From: Rhodopirellula sp.
GTDB lineage: Bacteria > Planctomycetota > Planctomycetia > Pirellulales > Pirellulaceae
Length of the DNA: 11,976 bases
Direction of reading: 5' to 3'
Assembly: GCA_002714565.1 (NCBI GenBank)
Contig: PAXU01000006.1
Location: forward strand, 229,435 to 241,410
The notes under the pieces were generated by a model. The model worked only from the letters and a program-made list of their open reading frames with translations, did not search any database and was not told the origin of the DNA. Both the position numbers and the translations under genes were made by a program. Positions 1 through 5,924 of the stretch are shown piece after piece (the first letter of the stretch is position 1; each line of letters begins with the position of its first letter).

Positions 1-1131
1 CAAGTCCGAGAAAATAATGGCCGCATCGACTCCTAGCTTGGTAACTGCAGTGAGCATCACTTCAGCACAAAGTTGCGGATTCTTGCATAGCTCTAAAAAC
101 GTCGTCTTGGCACGTACCTCCCGATATTCCTGCATGTAGCGACCAGCTTGTCTCATCAACCAAACGGGCGTTACATCTGTCGGCTCACCGCGACAGGCTT
201 TCATAAAGGGGCTGTTGTACCAGGGTGCGGTCTTATCAGTTGGATTCACGTCGGCCTCTGTTAACAGAACTCTAATTTTCTCTTTTTGTTTAATAACTCT
301 GTTGGATTCTCTCGCAGCATGAACCACCATGGGCCCCATTTTGGGATGCTCCGGTTCCAGATCCACCGTAATTCCATTATGCCGTAATGCTTCCGTTGTT
401 GTCGGGCCAATGGATGTAATTACACAGGAGTCTAATTTATCTCTGAGCATCTGCACGCTATCGAGTTGCTCAGCGAGATACAACATGTTCGTTAATTGAT
501 GGGCTGATGTGAACATAACCACATCACGCTCCTGCCGACAAATGGCGCCTATATTGTCAGCAAGCGGATTTGTATCGTCTGGCAACTCCCATCGGTAAAC
601 ACGAACCGGAGTCACCTTGGCTCCCCGTGCCTCCAGCCCTGCAACAAGACTCGCGTTCGGTTTTCCGTATTCCTGGATAGCAATGTGCTGCTGGCTGATC
701 TGACAGAACTCATCAACCGTCTCGAGTAACTCTCGCCACGTGTTTGGTTCTGGTACTTTAATAGAAGCACTTAAACCAAATTCCTTCATGGCAGCCACGG
801 GCTTTGGACCTCTGGCAATCGTGATGATGTCTGAAAGGGCTGCGATTAGCTTATCTGTCGGTACATGTGACTTAACCGCCTCCACAAAGTGCTTAAATCC
901 CACACCGGTCATGAAAATGACGATATCGACCTCACCCGTCGTGATGCGATGCGCCAGATCAACCGAGGGCTGATTGTTCTCGAGCGGTACCTCTTTCATC
1001 GAAGGAGAGACAAACGGCACACCGTTGTTCTTCTCAATCAACCGTACCATGTCATCTGCACGGCGACTCTCAAGAGAGACTACGCGCAGCTGCCTGAAGT
1101 CCGGGTCACTTTGTTTACGCTCATTACTCAT
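1..1131 (-). CDS. hemD/hemE: Fused uroporphyrinogen-III synthase / uroporphyrinogen decarboxylase (HemD-HemE), 3' end cut by window edge
   Basis: I translated this frame by hand. It is open for 377 codons from the ATG at 1131 to the left edge, with no stop. Residues about 13-275 are a HemD domain that closes linear hydroxymethylbilane to uroporphyrinogen III; recognisable stretches are FMTGVGFKHF (74-83), ARGPKP (106-111), QEYGKPN (153-159), MFTSAHQ (206-212) and SIGPTTTEALR (240-250). After a linker (about 276-305), HemE begins: NSPFMKACRGE (306-316), then the decarboxylase signature PVWLMRQAGR (322-331), and FSDL at the window edge. R327 and R331 match human UROD Arg37 and Arg41, and D376, 49 residues after R327, matches Asp86. 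The rest of HemE lies outside. HemE acts directly on HemD's product, so the fusion joins consecutive cytosolic steps of tetrapyrrole synthesis. There is no clear Shine-Dalgarno. The TPR gene ends 53 bp upstream on the same strand, so cotranscription is plausible. Confidence 0.9.
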   Translation of the reverse strand, partial: MSNERKQSDPDFRQLRVVSLESRRADDMVRLIEKNNGVPFVSPSMKEVPLENNQPSVDLAHRITTGEVDIVIFMTGVGFKHFVEAVKSHVPTDKLIAALSDIITIARGPKPVAAMKEFGLSASIKVPEPNTWRELLETVDEFCQISQQHIAIQEYGKPNASLVAGLEARGAKVTPVRVYRWELPDDTNPLADNIGAICRQERDVVMFTSAHQLTNMLYLAEQLDSVQMLRDKLDSCVITSIGPTTTEALRHNGITVDLEPEHPKMGPMVVHAARESNRVIKQKEKIRVLLTEADVNPTDKTAPWYNSPFMKACRGEPTDVTPVWLMRQAGRYMQEYREVRAKTTFLELCKNPQLCAEVMLTAVTKLGVDAAIIFSDL

Positions 1132-1184
1132 TGTTTTGAGTTATACGCGAGAGCAGACAGAAGTCATAGGTCGGGGCTACGACG

Positions 1185-1748
1185 TTAGCAAATTACACTG
1201 ATCGCTTCGAGAAATGTGGGATTATCGCGGACGGGATCGAAATCCGGTTCATCCCCTATTAAGTTACGAAAGGCCGGTTCCAGAGCCAGTGCCAGTGCGA
1301 TGTAATCCACTGCCTGAGAAACATCCTGTTTCAAGCTGTAATAGCACGAGAGGTTGTATGCAATCGTGGGTTCCAGTTCATCTACCACTAACGCCCGTTT
1401 TAGCGTGTTGATCGCATCATCCAGTTGATCATTTCGTTTTTGGCACCATGCAAGAGAGATATAAACACCAAGGTTCTTAGGCTCGAGCTCACATGATTGC
1501 TCAAGGACAACAATAGCCTCTGCAAACTGTTGTTTGAGCCTCAGTGCATTTCCTTCAATGTGCAATGCATCAGGCCTTGAACGATAGCTTGGCCCCAGTT
1601 TATCAATGCGTTCAAGCACCTTGTCAGCAATTCGATCCGATGTGGACTGCTGCACTGGGAACCGATCCGATAAAGATTGGACTAAATCAAGATAACCGTC
1701 AGCTTCCCTGATTAGAAAATCTTGATCAACAAATCGCCCATCCCACAT
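1185..1748 (-). CDS. Small TPR-repeat protein of unknown function
   Basis: A 187-residue soluble protein without signal peptide or membrane segment. Residues about 57-159 carry roughly three tetratricopeptide repeats, seen in the pattern A..EGNALR..QQFAEAI..LEQSCELEP (61-90), then ISLAWCQ...QLDDAINTLKRAL (97-120) and YNLSCYYSL...SQAVDYIALALALEP (131-158). The C-terminus DFDPVRDNPTFLEAI is a typical capping end after TPRs. TPRs bind proteins; nothing shows which. The start is supported by a good Shine-Dalgarno (GAAAGGA) 9 nt upstream. It lies 53 bp before the HemD-HemE gene on the same strand, so a link with tetrapyrrole synthesis is possible but purely positional. Confidence 0.85.
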   Translation of the reverse strand: MWDGRFVDQDFLIREADGYLDLVQSLSDRFPVQQSTSDRIADKVLERIDKLGPSYRSRPDALHIEGNALRLKQQFAEAIVVLEQSCELEPKNLGVYISLAWCQKRNDQLDDAINTLKRALVVDELEPTIAYNLSCYYSLKQDVSQAVDYIALALALEPAFRNLIGDEPDFDPVRDNPTFLEAISVIC

Positions 1749-1757
1749 GGACCTAAT

Positions 1758-1764
1758 TCCTTTC
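1758..1764 (-). promoter_or_regulatory. Shine-Dalgarno of the 187-aa TPR gene
   Basis: Read on the minus strand this is GAAAGGA, 9 nt before the ATG at 1748. It is one of the few clear ribosome sites in the window and fixes the start of the TPR gene. Confidence 0.65.
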
Positions 1765-1803
1765 GCGGTGATACCAGTCGTAAAGATATTTCAACGACAC
1801 CCT

Positions 1804-1839
1804 TCACCGATTGGAGTCGGATTGTATGGAAGTCGGTGA
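1804..1839. repeat. Intergenic inverted repeat (hairpin) between the 161-aa and TPR genes
   Basis: TCACCGA (1804-1810) is perfectly complementary to TCGGTGA (1833-1839). The pairing extends inward by one wobble pair (1811/1832) and one Watson-Crick pair (1812/1831), leaving an 18-nt loop. On the minus strand it starts 31 nt after the stop of the 161-aa gene and ends 55 nt before the TPR start. No T-tract follows, so it is not a standard intrinsic terminator. It could be an operator, a processing site or an attenuating structure. Confidence 0.45.
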
Positions 1840-1870
1840 TTCTCGGCCAGAGCGATACTACATACCGGGT

Positions 1871-2356
1871 CTACTTGCGACGAGCTGCAAACTGCTCTGC
1901 ATACTCAAGCACCCAAACGTCAATCAGCTCTTTGAATGTTGTTTCATCAACTTCTTGTATCTTCTCAAAGTAATTGCGTTTGAAAAGTTCCTTGTTACCG
2001 ATTGTTGCTTTACTGGCTAAATCAACAACGTGGTATTCGGCAAAGGGTCGAATTGCTAACTCGAGTCGGCTGTATTCGTTACGACGACTACCACTGTTGA
2101 GGTTTACGTCGTCTCTCCAGCAAGCAGCGCCCCATCCCTTATCGCCGATAATGGTCTCATATTTGAACCCTGGAAAGTGACTGGCAACCTTCTCGACGCA
2201 TGACTCGATGTGCTCGGATAACGACAACCGAATCTGCATATGCATGCTCTTTAATTCCTCTACGCTTGCCTGAGCATCTCGATTCGCCTGTTCCCGGGAT
2301 TCATTGCGGCGGTCACCACGGTCGATCGCTTTTCTTAAACGCTGTTCGAAGTCCAT
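1871..2356 (-). CDS. Conserved planctomycete protein of unknown function (161 aa)
   Basis: A soluble protein with a charged, helical N-terminus (residues 1-40, rich in E/R/K/Q, possibly coiled coil) and a mixed globular part. Notable stretches are HFPGFKYETIIGDKGWGAACWRDD (59-82; the GWGAAC core looks conserved), SRLELAIRPF (95-104) and a C-terminal helix LIDVWVLEYAEQFAA. There is no signal peptide or membrane segment. The ATG at 2356 is the first possible start, because an in-frame TAG (2357-2359) sits directly before it; no Shine-Dalgarno is seen. It resembles, from memory, a hypothetical family widespread in planctomycetes; I know no function. It is divergent from the 80-aa gene across a 238-bp spacer. 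Confidence 0.8.
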   Translation of the reverse strand: MDFEQRLRKAIDRGDRRNESREQANRDAQASVEELKSMHMQIRLSLSEHIESCVEKVASHFPGFKYETIIGDKGWGAACWRDDVNLNSGSRRNEYSRLELAIRPFAEYHVVDLASKATIGNKELFKRNYFEKIQEVDETTFKELIDVWVLEYAEQFAARRK

Positions 2357-2470
2357 CTAGTCGCTCATATTTCGCACGGTTTTCGCCAGTTGCTAACAAC
2401 AAAGTGCTGTCTGCGTATCTCTATTTTATCCAATTTTACAGTTTCTTATTAGGGACGAAAAAAACTCTGA

Positions 2471-2500
2471 TTTGTTTAAGAAATTGTTAATTTCTTCAAA
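2471..2500. repeat. AT-rich inverted repeat in the divergent spacer
   Basis: AAGAAATT (2478-2485) and AATTTCTT (2489-2496) form a perfect 8-bp stem with a 3-nt loop. Four more pairs, TTTG (2471-2474) with CAAA (2497-2500), add on if TTT (2475-2477) bulges out. It lies in the middle of a divergent spacer, so a dyad operator or a DNA-bending site is likelier than a terminator. Confidence 0.4.
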
Positions 2501-2538
2501 GAAACCACGTTTAGTTGGTCGATTGTCGGATTCACAGT

Positions 2539-2576
2539 CGAGGGAGATTGGTCAGGTGTGAGCCGACAGTCCCTCG
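2539..2576 (+). promoter_or_regulatory. Leader hairpin upstream of the 80-aa gene
   Basis: CGAGGGA (2539-2545) pairs perfectly with TCCCTCG (2570-2576) around a 24-nt loop. The stem ends 7 nt before the Shine-Dalgarno of the 80-aa gene. A second possible pairing, GTCGG (2525-2529) with CCGAC (2563-2567), crosses the first, giving a possible pseudoknot or an alternative fold. Whether it is transcribed, or regulatory, is inference. Confidence 0.35.
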
Positions 2577-2583
2577 CAACGAG

Positions 2584-2589
2584 AAAGGA
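2584..2589 (+). promoter_or_regulatory. Shine-Dalgarno of the 80-aa gene
   Basis: AAAGGA lies 5 nt before the ATG at 2595 and decides the start. The flanking GAGA (2581-2584) and TCTC (2591-2594) can pair and would place this site in the loop of a small 4-bp hairpin. Confidence 0.6.
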
Positions 2590-2594
2590 ATCTC

Positions 2595-2837
2595 ATGATC
2601 AATCGAATACGACTCTATAGCGAACCTCAAGACGAATCTGACCCAAGCACGCAGCCGACAAATGGCTCAGGAGAACACCGCGTTAGTGTAACGCTTGGTG
2701 AAATACTACCGGCATTGCGGGATGCCATCCTCTCCTCCAAAGCATGGGTTCATGACTTCGCTGATGACCGGCTTGAGATCCCTAAAGATCTATACGATGT
2801 GCTTAAAGCCTACGAGCAAATTCGCAAGGCTGCTTAA
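2595..2837 (+). CDS. Small conserved protein of unknown function (80 aa)
   Basis: An acidic soluble protein without membrane segment or signal peptide. Residues 1-28 are polar and likely flexible. Residues 29-80 form the compact part: VSVTLGEILPALRDAILSS, then WVHDFADDRLEIPKDLYDVLKAYEQIRK, read as helix, short strands and helix. A Shine-Dalgarno (AAAGGA) 5 nt before the ATG and the absence of a competing frame support it as a real gene despite its size. From memory it resembles small hypothetical proteins found across planctomycetes. Function is unknown. It converges with the LOG-family gene, stop to stop, 49 bp apart. Confidence 0.75.
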   Translation: MINRIRLYSEPQDESDPSTQPTNGSGEHRVSVTLGEILPALRDAILSSKAWVHDFADDRLEIPKDLYDVLKAYEQIRKAA

Positions 2838-2886
2838 TTCTCAGGTACTCCCCGGTACGCTTGGGCATAACCTATGACCTTCGTGG

Positions 2887-3849
2887 CTAGCCAGTATTTA
2901 TTGCATTGATCAGTTCACGCAAGCGACCATGGCTGCGGCGGTCAAAATGCATCGCCAGCCTTGGTAATTCGGCCAAATCCGGTTCTGTCTGTTCTTGGTC
3001 AAAAGCATGCCGCTGTACGATCTCACCGCTTTTGAGAATGTCAGAGAATGCTTCATTTAAGGCGGCTACTTTCTCATCAGAAAGACGCTGCTGAATTCGC
3101 AATACAAGCTGGTCTCCCACATATCGCATACTGTGGTACACCAGGAAGTAGTTCAGGACTTCGTCTACGGCTTCCTGGCAATTATCGGTAACGGTGTAAA
3201 GACTCAAGTCCTGCTCAGAGATCATTCCACCTTTGAGCAATTCATCCTTGATAAATGTATCAAGCGTGGACCAGTAGGTACCACCGGGCGCATCAAGCAG
3301 AATACACGGGATCATGTCACGCTTACCAGTTTGAAGTAGTGTCAGCACTTCTAGCGCTTCATCCAGTGTGCCAAAGCCGCCCGGCAGACAAACCACAGCG
3401 TGACACTCCTTTACGAACATTAGCTTGCGGGTGAAGAAGTACTTCATATTTACCAGCTTGTGGTCATCCGCAATGATCTCGTTTGGCTCTTGTTCGAACG
3501 GAAGCATGATATTCAGACCCATCGCATGGTCGCGTCCGGCACCAACATGACCTGCTTCCATGATTCCGTGGGCCGCACCCGTAACAACAAACCAATCCCG
3601 GTCAGCCATCTCGCGGCCAAACTGGACTGCTTGTTGATAAGTTGGCTCTTCCGGTGGTGTGCGTGCGGAACCAAATACAGATACTTTTCGCTGATTTCTA
3701 TAAGGTGCAAAAACTTTGAATGCGTATCGTAATTCCCGCAATGTGCGGCTGAGAATCTTGAGGTCCCCACGTGCGGGACCATCAGCTGCAAGTCTGTCTG
3801 CTGAGTTCTTGATACGAGCGATTAAATCATCAACGTTTTTCATGGTCAT
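2887..3849 (-). CDS. LOG-family (lysine-decarboxylase-like) Rossmann-fold protein with C-terminal extension
   Basis: A 320-residue soluble protein. Residues about 55-235 are a LOG/TIGR00730-type domain: VFGSARTPP (58-66), VVTGAAHGIMEAG (88-100) as the nucleotide-binding loop, and the hallmark PGGFGTLDE (156-164), whose glutamate acts in phosphoribohydrolase activity in characterised LOG proteins. Those release a free base from a nucleoside 5'-monophosphate; the substrate here cannot be read from sequence. The loop has GAAHG where many relatives have GGGPG. Residues 236-320 form a long extension ending in an arginine-rich LPRLAMHFDRRSHGRLRELI stretch, beyond the roughly 190-residue minimal LOG length. 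It is shorter than the nucleosidase PpnN (about 450 aa). The start may be 3849 or the second ATG at 3843. A good promoter lies upstream at 3931-3960. Confidence 0.85.
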   Translation of the reverse strand: MTMKNVDDLIARIKNSADRLAADGPARGDLKILSRTLRELRYAFKVFAPYRNQRKVSVFGSARTPPEEPTYQQAVQFGREMADRDWFVVTGAAHGIMEAGHVGAGRDHAMGLNIMLPFEQEPNEIIADDHKLVNMKYFFTRKLMFVKECHAVVCLPGGFGTLDEALEVLTLLQTGKRDMIPCILLDAPGGTYWSTLDTFIKDELLKGGMISEQDLSLYTVTDNCQEAVDEVLNYFLVYHSMRYVGDQLVLRIQQRLSDEKVAALNEAFSDILKSGEIVQRHAFDQEQTEPDLAELPRLAMHFDRRSHGRLRELINAINTG

Positions 3850-3930
3850 TGGCCGTTACAAGTCATGTGGTAAGTATCACTTTTTCTATGTCATGTTATA
3901 CCAGTCACACCGCATTCTTTGCCTCGTTAA

Positions 3931-3960
3931 CTTATAGCTCTCAGTGCTACATCGTGACAA
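3931..3960 (-). promoter_or_regulatory. Sigma70-type promoter for the LOG-family gene
   Basis: Read on the minus strand: TTGTCA (3960-3955), an 18-bp spacer, then TATAAG (3936-3931). Each hexamer matches the consensus at 5 of 6 positions. The predicted transcript would start near 3924, giving a leader of about 75 nt before the ATG at 3849. Confidence 0.5.
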
Positions 3961-4008
3961 TATCCAGCTTATATGTATGGCAATCGCATGATGCACCACA
4001 TCTAACTC

Positions 4009-4037
4009 ATGACCATTAACCGACGAGAGCCTATAAT
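4009..4037 (+). promoter_or_regulatory. Promoter placing the transcript start at the start codon of the membrane protein
   Basis: ATGACC (4009-4014, 4 of 6 matches to TTGACA), a 17-bp spacer and a perfect TATAAT (4032-4037). Transcription would start about 7 nt further on, near 4044, while the ATG is at 4047. An in-frame TGA at 4041-4043 excludes an earlier start, and there is no Shine-Dalgarno between the -10 box and the ATG. The mRNA would be nearly leaderless. Confidence 0.45.
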
Positions 4038-4046
4038 CAGTGAACC

Positions 4047-5330
4047 ATGGACTTCACCAATATCATCTTCAAATTTGATCTCGTTGAATCCACAACCTGG
4101 TTCTACCTTTCGTCGTTCATCGCTTTGGCGTTATTCATTAAGTTTGGGCGACTCTTTAGCGTGCGAAATCTGGATGTGGTACTGCTGGTACTCATTACTC
4201 CCGGTTACCTTTTGTTATCGCACGGGCTTTTCGAAGGATTCCAGGAATTCGTTTGGTTAGGATACGTCTGGCTATGGGGCATGGGAGGCATTTTTATGCT
4301 TCGCATGCTCTTTGATTGCACGATGGTGCGTCGTCCGCTGCTGGAGCCGAATCTCTCATCCGGTGGGCTTGGATTCCTGGTCATTGCGATGTTTAGTCTT
4401 CTGGTTACGAATATCATGCTCGTCGGTCAGGAACCGGAGAATATGGCACCGGAGCAAACCGAAATCATCCAGGACAGCGCCGGTTATCGACCTCTGGAGG
4501 AATTCAAACCACTGCCAGTCGTATTCTGGTCAGCACCTTACGATGACTACAAAGGAGAAACGACCCACCAATCTAAATACTCCGCCGCAGGAATCTCAAC
4601 CACGTTTCATCAATGGGTCCTTTTAACAATCCATTTGGCAATTGTGATGGGGTTGGTGACGGTCGGAGCTGTCCATTTTGAGAATTACAGGATCGGTCTG
4701 GGCGCGGCTACCCTCTATTTGCTGATACCGTATGTACACGAGCTCGCCGGGCGAATTGATCATATATTGCCAGGCATGTTATTGCTTTGGACGATCGTTG
4801 CCTATCAACGTCCAAGTATCGCCGGATTCTTCCTTGGGCTGGCGTTCTGTTGTTACTACCCTTTTCACTTACTGCCGCTATGGCTCAGCTTCTACTGGCG
4901 GCGTGGTATGGGGAAATTCCTGATCGGTGTCATCGCCGGTTGGGCTGTTTTGGTGGGATGGCTTTATTTCACCTCAGTAGGCATGGACGACTTCTTGCTT
5001 CAGCTTCGACGTATGCACGGTCTGGTGTGGCCCGGCACAGAGAGCGAAGTATTCCATGGCGTTTGGGGAATGGGATGGGCGCCACAGTACCGAGTACCCT
5101 TGATGACCGCGTTTATGGTCATGGCAATTACACTTTCCATGTGGCCAGCGCAAAAAAACCTGGGCACACTCATCAGTTGCACGGCAGCCATTATGCTCGC
5201 ATCACGATTCTGGAATGGTCATGGCGGCGGGCTATACCTCGGTTGGTCACTGCCGTTGATTATCCTCGTGATATTTCGACCAAATCTGGAAGATCGCCTT
5301 ACCGCTGCTGGGCAAGCTAATACTGCCTAG
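4047..5330 (+). CDS. Polytopic membrane protein of unknown function (about 12 TM segments)
   Basis: A 427-residue, very hydrophobic protein. Likely membrane segments are near residues 16-36, 42-60, 67-89, 107-127, 189-209, 216-233, 239-255, 257-283, 290-309, 350-367, 371-387 and 395-411. A soluble loop of about 60 residues (128-188) separates the first four from the rest and holds acidic, proline-containing sequence. The stretch SIAGFFLGLAFCCYYPFHLLPL (257-278) recalls segments of GT-C-fold polyprenol-linked glycosyltransferases (GT87/DUF2029-like), but no clear catalytic acidic motif in the first loop supports that. It resembles, from memory, unnamed planctomycete membrane proteins. ATG 4047 is the earliest possible start because of an in-frame TGA at 4041-4043. 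It is the first of four codirectional genes, with moaB 53 bp downstream. Confidence 0.75.
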   Translation: MDFTNIIFKFDLVESTTWFYLSSFIALALFIKFGRLFSVRNLDVVLLVLITPGYLLLSHGLFEGFQEFVWLGYVWLWGMGGIFMLRMLFDCTMVRRPLLEPNLSSGGLGFLVIAMFSLLVTNIMLVGQEPENMAPEQTEIIQDSAGYRPLEEFKPLPVVFWSAPYDDYKGETTHQSKYSAAGISTTFHQWVLLTIHLAIVMGLVTVGAVHFENYRIGLGAATLYLLIPYVHELAGRIDHILPGMLLLWTIVAYQRPSIAGFFLGLAFCCYYPFHLLPLWLSFYWRRGMGKFLIGVIAGWAVLVGWLYFTSVGMDDFLLQLRRMHGLVWPGTESEVFHGVWGMGWAPQYRVPLMTAFMVMAITLSMWPAQKNLGTLISCTAAIMLASRFWNGHGGGLYLGWSLPLIILVIFRPNLEDRLTAAGQANTA

Positions 5331-5383
5331 GCTCTAATGTCACCTACACGCCGATCACATACCTCGGAAAACACGGCATTGCT

Positions 5384-5899
5384 ATGAATGACTCCAATAC
5401 TGTTAATGAACACAAAGCCGAAGCACCTGAGCGTGTATCGTGCGCCGTGATAACTGTCAGCGATACGCGAACCCTGGAGAACGACTCGGGCGGCGCACTC
5501 ATCGCCGAACTGCTCCAAGCAGCCGGACACAATGTGCATTCCCGCGAGATTATTCCATATGAACCTGCTGTCATGAAGCCGTTAATAGAACGACTTGAAC
5601 AGGATCCGGGAATCGACGTCATTCTGATGACCGGCGGCACCGGAATCTCTAGTCGCGACCAAACGTATGAAACCGTCACTTCCATAATTTCCAAACCGCT
5701 GACCGGTTATGGCGAATTGTTTCGCATGCTCAGTTATCAGCAAATTGGGTCAGCAGCCATTCTCTCACGAGCCGTTGGTGGACTTATCAATGACGCCGTG
5801 ATACTAACCATGCCAGGATCACCTAAAGCAGTACAGTTAGCGATGAACGAAATCATCCTGCCGGAAATCTGCCACCTGGTTCGTGAAGCCAATAAATAA
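5384..5899 (+). CDS. moaB: Molybdenum cofactor biosynthesis protein of the MoaB/MogA family
   Basis: At 171 residues this matches the usual family length. The MoCF-binding fold shows VITVSDTRTLENDSGG (22-37), VILMTGGTGISSRDQTYE (79-96) with the family signature TGGTG..RD.T, FRMLSYQQIGSAAILSRAVGG (113-133) and MPGSPKAV (143-150). MogA-type proteins adenylylate molybdopterin before metal insertion; MoaB paralogues keep the fold, and in some lineages they do the same job. Sequence alone does not separate the two here, so the symbol is a family label. It is a soluble cytosolic protein. The first about 15 residues are polar and variable. No strong Shine-Dalgarno is seen. The pepT start lies 25 bp after its stop, suggesting cotranscription, but no other molybdenum cofactor gene is in the window. 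Confidence 0.88.
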   Translation: MNDSNTVNEHKAEAPERVSCAVITVSDTRTLENDSGGALIAELLQAAGHNVHSREIIPYEPAVMKPLIERLEQDPGIDVILMTGGTGISSRDQTYETVTSIISKPLTGYGELFRMLSYQQIGSAAILSRAVGGLINDAVILTMPGSPKAVQLAMNEIILPEICHLVREANK

Positions 5900-5906
5900 A
5901 GATACC

Positions 5907-5914
5907 GAGAAGGA
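5907..5914 (+). promoter_or_regulatory. Shine-Dalgarno choosing the pepT start at 5925
   Basis: GAGAAGGA lies 10 nt before the ATG at 5925. It favours this start over the in-frame ATG at 5883, which lies inside the moaB coding region and would add 14 residues with no counterpart in the family. Confidence 0.65.
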
Positions 5915-5924
5915 ACACGACAAC

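Larger units (their letters stand above)
2357..2594. other. Divergent intergenic region, AT-rich, with two inverted repeats
   Basis: This spacer separates the minus-strand 161-aa gene from the plus-strand 80-aa gene and must hold promoters for both. The middle (about 2410-2500) is clearly AT-rich. I find no convincing -35/-10 pair on either strand. It contains an AT-rich hairpin near 2471-2500 and a GC-containing hairpin at 2539-2576 just before the 80-aa gene's ribosome site; both are listed separately. Confidence 0.5.

Noticed and set aside
240..360. Possible frameshift or artefactual join making the HemD-HemE fusion
   Set aside because: Codons read cleanly in one frame across this stretch, with a normal linker and no stop; the HemE start has no separate ribosome site. 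The fusion is kept as real.
889..1201. Overlapping plus-strand open frames across the beginning of the HemD-HemE gene
   Set aside because: They lie opposite a clear HemD coding region, show no family resemblance and are low-complexity antisense translations.
2838..2886. Terminator between the 80-aa and LOG genes
   Set aside because: Only short matches such as GGTAC/GTACC around 2845-2856 were found, with no T-tract on either strand.
3513..3791. A 92-codon minus-strand frame with a tyrosine/histidine-rich product
   Set aside because: It is fully inside the LOG-family gene in another frame of the same strand and has no recognisable protein character.
2887..3849. PpnN-type nucleotide nucleosidase
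   Set aside because: The protein is about 130 residues shorter than PpnN and lacks its N-terminal domain, although both share the LOG core.
3862..3896. Direct repeat GTCATGT (3862-3868 and 3890-3896) upstream of the LOG gene
   Set aside because: Seven bases with 28-bp periodicity and no dyad; easily expected by chance in a 197-bp spacer.
4787..5320. A 177-codon plus-strand frame inside the membrane protein
   Set aside because: It is a shifted frame within a gene whose main frame gives coherent membrane helices; its product is arginine/serine-rich with no domain.
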